The position numbers and the translations under genes are program-made. DNA of 64,000 nucleotides from Micromonospora sp045209745. Lineage in GTDB: Bacteria > Actinomycetota > Actinomycetes > Mycobacteriales > Micromonosporaceae. Shown here one piece after another: positions 46,539-55,255 of the stretch. The stretch is from assembly GCF_045209745.1 (NCBI RefSeq), contig NZ_CP109273.1:1-64000 (forward strand), read 5' to 3'. A model generated the notes under the pieces. The model was not told the origin of the DNA, did no database searches, and saw nothing but the letters and a program-made list of their open reading frames with translations. Positions within the stretch are counted from its first letter, which is position 1. The number at the start of each line of letters is the position of its first letter.

Positions 46539-47726
46539 ATGAGCGGGCTTTCTATCGCAGACAAGACCTTCCTCGAAGCTGTGCTCAGCATGAACGGCGG
46601 GTACGTCCTAGACTTTACTGAGGGCTCTTTCGCCAACCTCCTTGCCGATGTCAACATCGATATCTATGACAACGAGAAATACAGCGGCTTTGGAAGTTCC
46701 AAGGCCAATAGGCTCAGAGCGCTTTGGAAGAGCGGATCAGATGCAGAGGTCTCTGCGGCGCTCAGTGCGCTCGCCGACTACGTCGAGGCGAAGAAATCCG
46801 TAGGCGGCCTGCTCGAGGACATCACCGAGGAGCAGATCGCCAAGATCCGTAGGATCGCTCGCGAGCTCGGCCGCACTTCGCCCACCCGGGCAGTGGGCGC
46901 ACCGGTTGCCATCACGACCGAGGCGACCGTTACCAACAATAGGATCTCCATAGAGATCCACGAGGATATTTACAGCCACATCGGGCAGTATCTTGCGATT
47001 GGTGACTACTTCCACGCGATTGATGAGTCCTACAAGATCGTGCGCGAGAAGCTCCGAGAGTTGACCGGCAAGGAGAAGGCATCGGACGTTTTCAGTAACA
47101 GCGCTCAGAGCGACGCGCACTACCAAGCGCTGTTCGGCAAATCGAAGGCTGCCAACGCAGCGCAAGCTGACTTCTTCCGAGGCGTCGGTTACCTGCACTT
47201 GGGCGTTCAGCACTTGCGCAACGAGAAGGCTCACACTTTGGCGACATCGATGGAGCCCAACCTAGCCGTCCACTACATCGCACTTGCGAGTCTCGCCTAC
47301 GACCTGATCACGAGGTATGTGGGCGATGAGTCCATCAAAGAGCTCGAAGAACTTGTCCACGCCAAGCGGCGCAGTTACCGCACAGCCTCTGCGTTCTATC
47401 GAGACTTTGAGAATGGTAGGTGGATTGAGAGCTTCGAAATACCGTCAATTTTCACCTCAGCATCGGTACGCAAAGCGCTCAAAGATAAGTGGCTACGTGA
47501 GGCTGACTTCACGTTGAACTGGGACCACAGTAATGTTGTGCTCATGCGGCTTGAACTCGTAGCAGACGAACTCACGCAGGCGGACGTAGATGAGCTTCTA
47601 GATCGACCTACGCACGACAGTTACGGGCATGACCAACTCGCCGGGATGAAGCAGTTCCTTGAGTACGTGGGGCAGAAGGACTTAGAGAAGCTCTCGACGA
47701 AGGCGCGGGCGTGGCTCGCAGAGTAG
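46539..47726 (+). CDS. TIGR02391-type (Ymh) protein with abortive-infection-like N-terminus
   Basis: 395 residues. The N-terminal 85 residues (FLEAVLSMNGGYVLDFTEGS and YSGFGSSKANRLRALWKSG) resemble a domain found at the front of several abortive-infection proteins. Residues about 138-260 match the TIGR02391/Ymh domain (EIHEDIYSHIGQYLAIGDYF, DFFRGVGYLHLGVQHLRNEK). The C-terminal 130 residues are unassigned. Ymh proteins occur in prophages and defence islands; biochemical function is unknown. Base composition is visibly lower in GC than neighbours, consistent with recent transfer. It is monocistronic. Confidence 0.75.
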   Translation: MSGLSIADKTFLEAVLSMNGGYVLDFTEGSFANLLADVNIDIYDNEKYSGFGSSKANRLRALWKSGSDAEVSAALSALADYVEAKKSVGGLLEDITEEQIAKIRRIARELGRTSPTRAVGAPVAITTEATVTNNRISIEIHEDIYSHIGQYLAIGDYFHAIDESYKIVREKLRELTGKEKASDVFSNSAQSDAHYQALFGKSKAANAAQADFFRGVGYLHLGVQHLRNEKAHTLATSMEPNLAVHYIALASLAYDLITRYVGDESIKELEELVHAKRRSYRTASAFYRDFENGRWIESFEIPSIFTSASVRKALKDKWLREADFTLNWDHSNVVLMRLELVADELTQADVDELLDRPTHDSYGHDQLAGMKQFLEYVGQKDLEKLSTKARAWLAE

Positions 47727-48282
47727 AAACCCAATCAGTCCTGCATAGGTTGCTGGGTCACGCCCACCCGAAGATCACTTTCGGGAATTCCCCGAAGCGC
47801 TGCCCTAACTGTAGAACAGAGAGTAAGCGGCGGTCTGCCGCTGATCAATACGCTCGCCCTTGGTCCGGCACGCCTCCGAAACGGCCCACCCTGCGCGACC
47901 GCCACTGGCGAAACAGTTCGGTGAGCACCCACCGATGTGGCATTGTCACGGCGCAACGACTCACTCAACTCGGCAAATGAGGATGGTTCGCGCCGGCCGC
48001 AGTGCTGGCCGGCGCAGTTTAGGCCCATTCGCTGTGGTGACTCGCAATTTTGAAGACATTCCAATCGTCTTCGCGGTGGGTCCAGTTGCAGCCATCGCGG
48101 TCACAGCAACTCAGGCCGTCCTAGCCGGTCAGGCGACATACGCCTGCGTGTCTTTGCCGACAACCACTTGGACACGAACCCGCACGCCGACACGCCAGCT
48201 CTCCGCTTGACCTGTCTGGTTCGCGCCTACTGGCTCACAGCGCCCGATGATCAGCAGATGACCAGATGAACCCTGTCCTGCG
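47727..48282. other. intergenic region, no gene supported
   Basis: About 550 bp between the convergent 46539 and 48283 genes. Short frames exist on both strands but none has family-like sequence or a ribosome-binding site. No strong hairpin terminator was seen. Confidence 0.4.
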
Positions 48283-49167
48283 CTACACACGGAAGCATCG
48301 CATGCGGGCCGTCAATCCATACTCGTGAGCCGCGACTTCGACCACTCGGAAGCCGATCGGCATGAGGCCGGAATGGACCACTTCCAACGCCTGAGACGGG
48401 TCAGTTCGCGGCACAGCGACGACGAGCTCGTCGACGGCATGCAGGTGCGGTCGCAGCGCGACGGCGTGCTGTTGCCCCACTACGAACACGCTGCGTACGC
48501 CGCCTTCGTAGGCGGTTGACAGCCATTGCGAGAGGCCGGCGCTGATATCGACATCGCCAGGTGGCGCAAAGTGCGCGCTAGCGTGCCCGCCTGGAACGCC
48601 CTCGTCGAGGATCTTGTCGGCTATGACGAGATCAGCGTTAGCACGAAGGTCCAACAGGAGCCGTTCTTCCGCCGCCGATTGATGGTCGCGATTCACGGCG
48701 AACGCCCAGGTCAGGTAAGGCCTACGGCGCACGGTCGCTGTCAGCCACGGCCCAAGGACGGTCAGGGCTTCGTCGCGCAACACATCACTCTCGACCTCGA
48801 CGCCTAGAGAGGTGAGCATCGAGGCTCCACCTTCACCGCGGGACGTTGGGTCCATGACGGCGATGACCACCCGGGAGACGCCTGCGTTGATCAACTCTTG
48901 ACGACAAGCCGGCGTAACGCCGACATGGTTGCAGGGTTCAAGCGTCACGACAGCCGTACCGCCACGAGCCGCACCTCCCGCCGCGTTGAGCGCGTGTGCC
49001 TCAGCGTGCGGCTCCCCTTTGCGGCGGTGGAATCCCGCGCCCACCACCGTTCCGTGCCGGTCCAGGATCACGCACCCAACGGGCGGGTTCGGGCTCGTGG
49101 TGCCCAGCCCAAGAGCGGAGAGGGTGATGGCCTGCCGCATCGCGGACAGCTCGAGGTCTGAGGCCAT
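48283..49167 (-). CDS. RibD-like cytidine/deoxycytidylate-type deaminase
   Basis: 294 residues. The N-terminal 145 residues form a zinc deaminase domain like that of RibD: TSPNPPVGCVILDRHGTVVG, H54-A-E (EPHAEAHAL) and C79/C88 (LEPCNHVGVTPAC). The C-terminal half corresponds in position to the RibD reductase but its NADPH-binding features are weak. The substrate is probably a pyrimidine-like nucleotide intermediate rather than the normal riboflavin precursor. It overlaps the stop of the XRE-TPR regulator gene by one base, so it is co-translated with it. Confidence 0.8.
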   Translation of the reverse strand: MASDLELSAMRQAITLSALGLGTTSPNPPVGCVILDRHGTVVGAGFHRRKGEPHAEAHALNAAGGAARGGTAVVTLEPCNHVGVTPACRQELINAGVSRVVIAVMDPTSRGEGGASMLTSLGVEVESDVLRDEALTVLGPWLTATVRRRPYLTWAFAVNRDHQSAAEERLLLDLRANADLVIADKILDEGVPGGHASAHFAPPGDVDISAGLSQWLSTAYEGGVRSVFVVGQQHAVALRPHLHAVDELVVAVPRTDPSQALEVVHSGLMPIGFRVVEVAAHEYGLTARMRCFRV

Positions 49168-50411
49168 CAGGCAGTCTCCATAAGGTCGTCGAGGAACGCG
49201 CGGACGTCGGCCAGGTGACGGTGCCCGTCAACAGCAGAGCCGATCTGGCCGAGCTGGTGCAGGATCCGGCGCGATCCTGCTTGGCGGGCGATCGGTAGCG
49301 CGATGTGAGCCGTGGCAGCCGCTTGCTCAGGTTGGTCAGCCGCCACATGGGCTGCGGCTTTGGTCAGAAGGGCTGCAGTGAAGTCTTGCCGGTGAATCGA
49401 CGGGATCGACGGCAGTGCTGCATCGAGAACCGCGAGGGCTTCATCCGGCCGGCGCCCGATCCTCAGACAGGTACCTCGATGAACCTCGATGTAGCCACTC
49501 GTGCAGTAGGAGGCGTGCTCGCCTTCGGGCTTACCTGGACGGCGGTCCGCCGCCCACTCGTGCGCCCTGTCCAGAAGCTGCATGGCCTTGCGGTGCTCGC
49601 CAACGGTCGCGAGTGCATCGGCATGCTGGACGCGAAGTGCGGCCCGCACCGGGCTGGGCACCTTCTTGTCCAGGAGCATTGCGGCTTCAGCCTCTTCCAC
49701 AGCGCGGTGCGGCTTCCCGGCGATAAGCCAGTGCTGACTGCTGCGGTACGTTGCCCAGGCTGTCATGGTCGGATCAGCAATCTGGTCCGCCCAGGTGAGC
49801 GCCTTCCTGGTCCAATGCTGGGCGGCCGGAGCGTCGTTGAGCGAGTGGTTCAACCAGGCTGCCGATTCGGCGTACTGCGCCGCGAGGCGTACAAGGTTGG
49901 GGCGAAACGACGATGGCACGTCGTTGAGCAGCCGGTCGAGCAGATTTAACTGAGCCGTGACCCCGACCAAGGCGTACTGCGGTCCGAACAGCTTGTCGTT
50001 CTGCACCAGCAGGTGCCACTGGGCCCGCAGCTGATAGACCGTCTCATCCCAGCTTCCTGGCATCGGCTGCTCAGTGCCGTGGTTGGCGGCAGTGGTGAGG
50101 TCGGTACGCCGCGGGCTGTAGAGGTCGAGTTGGCCGTCGCTGGTGGCCCCGAGAACGTGGCGGAGGGCAGCGCGACGCTCCTCGCTTGGCCAACGGTGCT
50201 CGCCGCGTTCCAGCTTGCCGATCCAGCGAGAGTCGACGTAGTGCGCGGTGAGGACCCTGCCGGGGTAGAGCCGATCAAGAGCGGCGTTGACGGCGTCGGC
50301 CAGCTCGCTGCGTGAGAGTAACTGGCCCGGTCGCCGAGGCGAGGCTTGCCGGCGGCGGGCGTCGCTAAGCAGGGTGTTCGGGCTGATTACCGTATCCGGG
50401 TGGCGAGGCAC
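49167..50411 (-). CDS. XRE-family regulator with TPR-like repeats
   Basis: 414 residues. The N-terminal HTH (about 30-90) includes LLSRSELADAVNAALDRLYP and YVDSRWIGKLERGEHRWPSE. A long helical C-terminus follows with tetratricopeptide-like units (AAQHWTRKALTWADQIADPT, GKPHRAVEEAEAAMLLDKKV, RRPDEALAVLDAALPSIPSI). Regulators of this shape commonly sense a small molecule or peptide. Its stop overlaps the start of the deaminase gene, forming a two-gene unit. The target promoters are unknown; the tandem-hexamer sites nearby are possible. Confidence 0.82.
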   Translation of the reverse strand: MPRHPDTVISPNTLLSDARRRQASPRRPGQLLSRSELADAVNAALDRLYPGRVLTAHYVDSRWIGKLERGEHRWPSEERRAALRHVLGATSDGQLDLYSPRRTDLTTAANHGTEQPMPGSWDETVYQLRAQWHLLVQNDKLFGPQYALVGVTAQLNLLDRLLNDVPSSFRPNLVRLAAQYAESAAWLNHSLNDAPAAQHWTRKALTWADQIADPTMTAWATYRSSQHWLIAGKPHRAVEEAEAAMLLDKKVPSPVRAALRVQHADALATVGEHRKAMQLLDRAHEWAADRRPGKPEGEHASYCTSGYIEVHRGTCLRIGRRPDEALAVLDAALPSIPSIHRQDFTAALLTKAAAHVAADQPEQAAATAHIALPIARQAGSRRILHQLGQIGSAVDGHRHLADVRAFLDDLMETA

Positions 50412-50698
50412 TACCGGTCCCGTCGCCTTCGCAGGTGAAGGCCGAGACCTTCGCCGCCATCACCTCTTTGCTGCCGACCGAGTTCGACATCAGTATCGGG
50501 ATGACGTGACACTGCTCCCCCTCTCACGTCCACCCGTGACGGGCGCATCGCTCCTGTTGGTCGCCTACTCGAAGCAATCTGGATTCGATGTCCAGGATGC
50601 CAACAACGGGTCCAGAGGGCCACCAATCCATTGGGAATAATCCCTCGCGCCGAAGGTTGAGCCACACCGTATGGCCCTGTAGCGCACTCTGGCCAAGG

Positions 50699-50893
50699 TC
50701 AACGGCCGAACTTGCCGGCCCGGATGCCGCCAGTGAAGGCGCTCCAAGTAGCGGGGCGGAATTCCAGCATCGGGCCGATGACGTCCTTCGAGTCACGTAC
50801 GCCGACGGTGCCATCGCCGGCGCTGGCGACCTCGACGCAATTGCCATCGTCGCTGCGGGTGGACTTGCGCCATGCCGAATATCGCGAGGTCAT
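50699..50893 (-). CDS. DUF397 domain protein
   Basis: 64 residues. The DUF397 pattern is complete: AWRKSTRSDDGNCVEVASAG, VGVRDSKDVIGPMLEF and WSAFTGGIRAGKF. These small proteins are found next to XRE/DUF5753 regulators throughout actinomycetes and are thought to modulate them, in some cases as antitoxin-like partners. It overlaps the regulator's stop by 4 bp. Confidence 0.92.
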   Translation of the reverse strand: MTSRYSAWRKSTRSDDGNCVEVASAGDGTVGVRDSKDVIGPMLEFRPATWSAFTGGIRAGKFGR

Positions 50894-51777
50894 GCGGAAA
50901 CTCCTTCGACGGGTGACAGGTCCTGCGCCGCGACACGGAGCAGATGAATGCTGATGTCAGGTGCAAGTGCGGCGGCCTTGAGCCGGCTGTGCAGGCTCAG
51001 ATAGGGCTGGATCTCATCCGGCTCGGTGTAAATCAGATCACTCGTGAGCGTGTCGGCGGCAACAGCCACGCAGTCCGGCGTGTCGCGATAGCGGTAGATC
51101 GAGTACGCGGACCTGGGCGCGCTGTGGCCCTTGATGGAGGCGTCGATCGGCAGTACCCGGACGGTCACGGTTGGGTGTGCGGCGCAGACGGCGACGATGT
51201 GCCGGAGCTGGTCGGCGACGATGTGGGGATCGGCGCCGCAGCGTTGGATCGCGATTTCATCGAGCACGACGTCATAGCGGGGCCCATCGGCCGCGAGCAG
51301 CAGTTGCTGCCGGTAGGCGCGGGCGGCCACCGCTGCGGCGGGGTCGAAGGTATCGGTGTGACGGGCAGGGTCGCTGCGCAGCCGAGCATCAGCAAACGCC
51401 GTCGTCTGGAGCAGACCGGGTACCAGCGCCAGGGCGTACTCCGTGATGGTTTTGGTGCCGCTCTCCAGGTCTGCGTAAGTGGCTTGCCGGGCACCCATTC
51501 GTTCCGCGTCGGCCATCCACCATCCCCGCGCCCAGCCGTCGGTCGCCGCGTCCATGATGGCTGTCCGCCGGTTGGTGCCGACGGCCAGGTAGTCACAGAT
51601 CGCGCTGACCAGATCGATGTCGGGGCCGAGGTGCCCATTCTCGACGGCACTGAGCTGTTGCCGCGGAAACCCGACGGCGCGCGCGAGTGGTTCAGCCGCC
51701 AGGCCGTGCTCGTTCCGCAGGCGCCTGATCTCGCGTCCAAGCCATCGTCGCCGGACGTACGGACTGGGTCTGGTCAC
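50890..51777 (-). CDS. XRE-family regulator with DUF5753 domain
   Basis: 295 residues. The HTH lies at about 12-65 (LGREIRRLRNEHGLAAEPLA, then FPRQQLSAVENGHLGPDIDL). The DUF5753 sensor-like domain follows (ITEYALALVPGLLQTTAFAD, YDVVLDEIAIQRCGADPHIV, VRVLPIDASIKGHSAPRSAY). It forms the usual coupled pair with the downstream DUF397 gene. It is divergent from the plus-strand operon that starts beyond 51911, so it is a plausible regulator of that operon and, by site sharing, of the lanthipeptide operon. Confidence 0.92.
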   Translation of the reverse strand: MTRPSPYVRRRWLGREIRRLRNEHGLAAEPLARAVGFPRQQLSAVENGHLGPDIDLVSAICDYLAVGTNRRTAIMDAATDGWARGWWMADAERMGARQATYADLESGTKTITEYALALVPGLLQTTAFADARLRSDPARHTDTFDPAAAVAARAYRQQLLLAADGPRYDVVLDEIAIQRCGADPHIVADQLRHIVAVCAAHPTVTVRVLPIDASIKGHSAPRSAYSIYRYRDTPDCVAVAADTLTSDLIYTEPDEIQPYLSLHSRLKAAALAPDISIHLLRVAAQDLSPVEGVSA

Positions 51778-51910
51778 CGGCGGCCTCCACGGCTTCGTCT
51801 CAAGCCGGTCGACCAGACGGCCGGCTCGGTGATCTCAATGTAACCCCGACAAACGGCTAATCGATCTTGGGGGTGGTTCCTGCACGACCATGAATGCCCA
51901 GCTCAGAGGG

Positions 51911-51964
51911 CGGTCGGACCGGAGGTCGGTAGACGAGGTCGGACCAGAGGTCGGCATTCCCAGC
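51911..51964 (+). promoter_or_regulatory. tandem-hexamer regulatory site upstream of the 52212 operon
   Basis: Four GGTCGG hexamers starting near 51912 with 12, 13 and 12 bp between starts, then CATTCCCAGC. On the plus strand this equals the minus strand of 45248-45300, including the GACGA/CACGA linker and the tail. It points toward the 52212-56963 operon, about 250 bp upstream of its first gene. Confidence 0.75.
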
Positions 51965-52092
51965 TGTGAAGCATTCCGTGATCGTTGACTCGCAATCAGT
52001 TGTTCACTTGTGGGCCAGACCCACCAGGCGGTTGCTCAATCGCCCGAGATTCAGCTGGGCAGGTGCCTGCTACGGCACTACCCAGTCGAGCA

Positions 52093-52190
52093 GGGTGCAG
52101 GGGCCGTCCGTCGCGTCCCCCGCGCGAGTCGGTCCCTGCACCCGCCGGACGGGTGCGCGGCCAGGGTCGGTGGGCCCCGGCCGCGCACCC
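52093..52190 (+). promoter_or_regulatory. strong hairpins in the 5' leader of the 52212 operon
   Basis: Hairpin 1: GGGTGCAGGG (52093-52102) with CCCTGCACCC (52134-52143). Hairpin 2: GGGTGCGCGGCC (52151-52162) with GGCCGCGCACCC (52179-52190), perfect over 12 bp. GCACCC of hairpin 1 can also pair with GGGTGC of hairpin 2, so alternative folds exist. Hairpin 2 ends just before the Shine-Dalgarno GAGGGGAG, suggesting control of termination or of translation start. Confidence 0.5.
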
Positions 52191-52211
52191 ACCCAGTGAG
52201 GGGAGATGACG

Positions 52212-52469
52212 GTGGCGAAACGAATCAAGTGGTTCGTCCCGGCACATGACGGTCGGCAGTACCGACCATTCGGCATCGACTGCGAAGGCGCGGCGACGCT
52301 GTTCGGTCACCACAGCGGATGGAACCGCACCGGCGCTGCCGGCCCGAACCAACCCTCCCCTCGAGAGCTCGCTGCGGAGAACCGTGCCTTCTGGGCCGGT
52401 CTTGATCGGGCGCCTGCCGATCGGCAGATCCGTCTCAACCCTCACGGCGACGAGAAGCCGAGACCATGA
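52212..52469 (+). CDS. small hypothetical protein
   Basis: 85 residues from GTG 52212, preferred over ATG 52206 because GAGGGGAG ends at 52205. The sequence begins VAKRIKWFVPAHDGRQYRPF and contains GHHSGWNRTG. No family is recognised. It is the first gene of an operon with four 4- to 8-bp overlaps and follows the hairpin leader. The stop overlaps the next ATG by 4 bp. Confidence 0.65.
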   Translation: MAKRIKWFVPAHDGRQYRPFGIDCEGAATLFGHHSGWNRTGAAGPNQPSPRELAAENRAFWAGLDRAPADRQIRLNPHGDEKPRP

Positions 52470-52741
52470 ACGGACCCAGCGATCTGCCCACCGTTGAGCC
52501 CGGGACGCTGCTGAGGCTCGGTCCCGACGATTGGTCTTTCGGGCGGGACCTGACCCCTGGCACTCACGTCGACGTCGTCGTCGCCTGGCTCCGCACCGAC
52601 CTCGCGCACCTCAGCGACAAGTGGCTTTGGGTACGCGGCCACCGACCCCAGTGCGACTACCCCAAGGTTGATCTACACCCGCCCTGCATGGAGCTACGCG
52701 TCAGCGTCGCCGCGCTACGCCGGATTGCGCAGACGCCGTGA
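52466..52741 (+). CDS. small hypothetical protein
   Basis: 91 residues. It begins with EPGTLLRLGPDDWSFGRDL, then a hydrophobic strand HVDVVVAWLRTDL and CDYPKVDLHPPCMELRV. Its composition suggests a compact beta-rich cytosolic protein. The family is not recognised. It overlaps both neighbours by 4 bp, so it is made in step with them. Confidence 0.68.
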   Translation: MNGPSDLPTVEPGTLLRLGPDDWSFGRDLTPGTHVDVVVAWLRTDLAHLSDKWLWVRGHRPQCDYPKVDLHPPCMELRVSVAALRRIAQTP

Positions 52742-52971
52742 CCGGCACCGACGAAAGCGCCCGCCCCGTCGACCGTTTCGAGTCGGCCCGCCTGACGGTG
52801 CTCCAACACGTCGGTAGCCGCACCTGCTTCCACTGCAGGGATGACCAATGCCAGCAGCACGCCTGGGCGGTGCAGGAGCTCATTCACCACGCCGGGGGCC
52901 GACGCCTCCTATCCCGGCTCGGGCTGCTCCCCGCCGCCAACCACTCACTCCCGGAAGGCCAGCTGCGGTGA
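52738..52971 (+). CDS. small Cys-containing hypothetical protein
   Basis: 77 residues from GTG or the ATG-like start at 52738. The core is ARLTVLQHVGSRTCFHCRDD followed by QCQQHAWAVQELIHHAGGRR. C30xxC33 plus C38 and His residues might bind a metal. I do not recognise the family. It overlaps the previous gene by 4 bp, and its stop is contained in the GTGA start overlap of the next gene. Confidence 0.68.
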   Translation: MTGTDESARPVDRFESARLTVLQHVGSRTCFHCRDDQCQQHAWAVQELIHHAGGRRLLSRLGLLPAANHSLPEGQLR

Positions 52972-53705
52972 ACAGACCACCTTACGCGGCCGATGAGCAC
53001 GCCATGACCGACCACAGCGAGCCTGTACCGCCCCATCGGCCTGTGAAAGCCGTCGGTACCGCTTCCGCAGTCTCCCCTCGCATCGCCGACGAATTCTTCT
53101 ACATGGCCCACGACGACCAGACCGGCCGGCCCCGGCTCTACGACACCGGGCTGGCCTCGGGCCTCGCCGCCGCGCTGCTCATCGAGCTGTACTACGAACG
53201 CCGAATCACATTCGAGCGAGGGAAGGTCCGCGTCCTCCAGACCTTCCCGCCGAAGGATTGGCTGCAACACCTCGTCCTCGACCGGTTGATCGCGCAGCCG
53301 CAGCACACCGACACCCGGACCTGGCTGGCGTTTCTGGCCACCACCGCATACGAGCAGGTCGCCACACGCATGTGGCAGGTCGGGCTCCTCCAACAGACGC
53401 AGGTTAGCCGGCTCTGGCGGCAGCGCACCGTCTACTTACCGACCGACATCAACACTGCCGCTTGGTCGTGGGCACGACTGTCGCAGCAGGTACGCAACTA
53501 CCGGCAGCTCGACCACTTCGACATCGCGTTAGCCGGCCTGACGGTGCATACCCAGCTGGACGCGGCCCTGCTCGACGGCGCGCCATACAGCGCTCAAGCG
53601 CACCTGCGCCAACTGGTCAACCAATCGTGGCTCCCGCTACGCGACCTCCTCGCCGACCTCAGCAGCGTCATCGGCGCAGGCGTTCTCAGCCACCGCACCT
53701 CCTGA
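52968..53705 (+). CDS. GOLPH3/VPS74-like (GPP34) family protein
   Basis: 245 residues from GTG 52968 in a GTGA overlap; ATG 53004 is an alternative. GPP34 features are visible: IADEFFYMAHDDQTGRPRLY, GLASGLAAALLIELYYERRI, and a C-terminal helical half (AHLRQLVNQSWLPLRDLLAD). Eukaryotic members bind phosphoinositides at the Golgi; actinomycetes carry many paralogues of unknown function, often in secondary-metabolism regions. Here it lies in a co-regulated operon with a permease and acetyltransferases. Confidence 0.82.
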   Translation: MNRPPYAADEHAMTDHSEPVPPHRPVKAVGTASAVSPRIADEFFYMAHDDQTGRPRLYDTGLASGLAAALLIELYYERRITFERGKVRVLQTFPPKDWLQHLVLDRLIAQPQHTDTRTWLAFLATTAYEQVATRMWQVGLLQQTQVSRLWRQRTVYLPTDINTAAWSWARLSQQVRNYRQLDHFDIALAGLTVHTQLDAALLDGAPYSAQAHLRQLVNQSWLPLRDLLADLSSVIGAGVLSHRTS

Positions 53706-53743
53706 CGTGCGGTTCACAAACCACCCCAGGCGAAAGAGAAACC

Positions 53744-55237
53744 ATGCCCCACTCGAAACCCGACACGGTCACAGCTGTCCTGGCACGCGGCCGACTCGGA
53801 ATCCCCTCCGTCGTGTTCTTCGTGATCGCCGCCGCCGCGCCACTCACCGTCATCGCCGGCGGAGCAACCACCGGGTACGCCGTTACCGGAGTGTCAGGCA
53901 TCCCCGTGTCGTACCTGGTCGTCGCCGCCGTGCTCGCCTTGTTCGCGGTCGGCTACGTCGCCATGTCCCGGCGGATCGTCAACGCCGGCGCCTTCTACAC
54001 CTACGTCACCCGGGGACTCGGCCGTCCGGCCGGCGTCGCCGCAGCCATGGTTGCGCTACTGGCCTACAACGCCATGCAGATCGGCCTTTACGGCGGGTTC
54101 GGTGCGGTCCTCGCCCAGTTCCTGCAGAGCCGGTACGGCTGGGACACCACCTGGTGGATGTGCGCGCTGGTCGCCTGGGCCGTCGTCGCCGTGCTCGGTC
54201 TCCTGCGCATCGACCTGAACGGCAAGGTCCTGGCGGTCATGCTCGTCGCCGAGTGCGCCGTCGCCCTCGTCTTCGACGTGGTAATGCTCGGCCACCCCGC
54301 CAGCGGGACGGTCGCTTTCGACACCCTCGCCCCGTCGCACATATTCGCCGCCGGAATCGGTGCGGCACTGGTCACCGCGATCACGGGTTTCGTCGGCTTC
54401 GAGGGCACCGTCGTCTTCAGCGAGGAGACCAAGGACCCCCGCCGGACCGTACCGCGTGCCACGTACATCGCCGTGGTGCTCACCGGTCTGCTCTACGGCC
54501 TGTCGGCGTGGGCCATGTCCGTGGCCACCGGTCCCGACAGGATCGTGGACGCTGCCCGCGCGGACGGGACCGATCTGATCTTCAACCTCGTCTCACCGCA
54601 CCTCGGCACGAGCGTTGTCACGATCGGCCGGATCCTCTTCATCACCAGTCTGTTCGCCGCGCTGCTGTCGTTTCACCACACCGTGGCTCGGTACTTGTTC
54701 GCCCTCGGGCGTGAGCGGGTGCTCCCCGCCGCACTAGGCCGGACCAGCCGCCGCACCGGCGCGCCGAAGGTCGGCTCGATCCTCCAGAGCGTCGTCGCGG
54801 TGGCCGTACTCGTCGGCTACGCGGTGGCCAACGCCGACCCGATCGTGCACCTCTTCTTCTGGGTCACCGTGACCGGCGGTCTTGGCGTCCTGGTGCTGAT
54901 GACCGCCACCTCTGCCGCGGTGGTCGGCTTCTTTGCCCGGATCAGGCACACGGAGGGGCCGTGGAGGGCCGTCATCGCGCCGCTGATCGCCACGGTCGCG
55001 CTGGCAGCGATCCTCGCCGTCACCGTGCAGGAGTTCGACACCCTTCTCGGCGTCCACCCGCACTCGCCGCTGCGCTGGCTCTTCCCGGCCACGTACGCCA
55101 TCGTCGCCCTTATCGGCGCGACTTGGGCGCTGATCCTTCGCGCGGCCAAGTCGGACGTCTACGACGCCATCGGCCTCGGCGCGGAAAGCGCCACCGCGTC
55201 CCTTCGCAGCTCTGCCGCCGTCCGCCAGCCGGCCTGA
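53744..55237 (+). CDS. APC-family amino-acid permease
   Basis: 497 residues from ATG 53744, after a weak GAAAGAG site; a longer upstream frame is not protein-like. There are about 12 hydrophobic segments starting at VVFFVIAAAAPLTVIAGGAT, the APC N-terminal motif (SGIPVSYLVVAAVLALFAVG), and TGFVGFEGTVVFSEETKDPR with TVPRATYIAVVLTGLLYGLS, the conserved TM6-TM8 region. It likely imports or exchanges an amino acid or amine at the cytoplasmic membrane. It is the only transporter in either co-regulated operon. A role in lanthipeptide export is unlikely for this family. Confidence 0.9.
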   Translation: MPHSKPDTVTAVLARGRLGIPSVVFFVIAAAAPLTVIAGGATTGYAVTGVSGIPVSYLVVAAVLALFAVGYVAMSRRIVNAGAFYTYVTRGLGRPAGVAAAMVALLAYNAMQIGLYGGFGAVLAQFLQSRYGWDTTWWMCALVAWAVVAVLGLLRIDLNGKVLAVMLVAECAVALVFDVVMLGHPASGTVAFDTLAPSHIFAAGIGAALVTAITGFVGFEGTVVFSEETKDPRRTVPRATYIAVVLTGLLYGLSAWAMSVATGPDRIVDAARADGTDLIFNLVSPHLGTSVVTIGRILFITSLFAALLSFHHTVARYLFALGRERVLPAALGRTSRRTGAPKVGSILQSVVAVAVLVGYAVANADPIVHLFFWVTVTGGLGVLVLMTATSAAVVGFFARIRHTEGPWRAVIAPLIATVALAAILAVTVQEFDTLLGVHPHSPLRWLFPATYAIVALIGATWALILRAAKSDVYDAIGLGAESATASLRSSAAVRQPA

Positions 55238-55255
55238 CTAAAGCCAGGAGTGATC

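Noticed and set aside
52968..55237. GPP34 protein or APC permease as the lanthipeptide exporter
   Set aside because: GPP34 is not a transporter, and APC permeases move amino acids and amines, not modified peptides; only co-regulation is supported.
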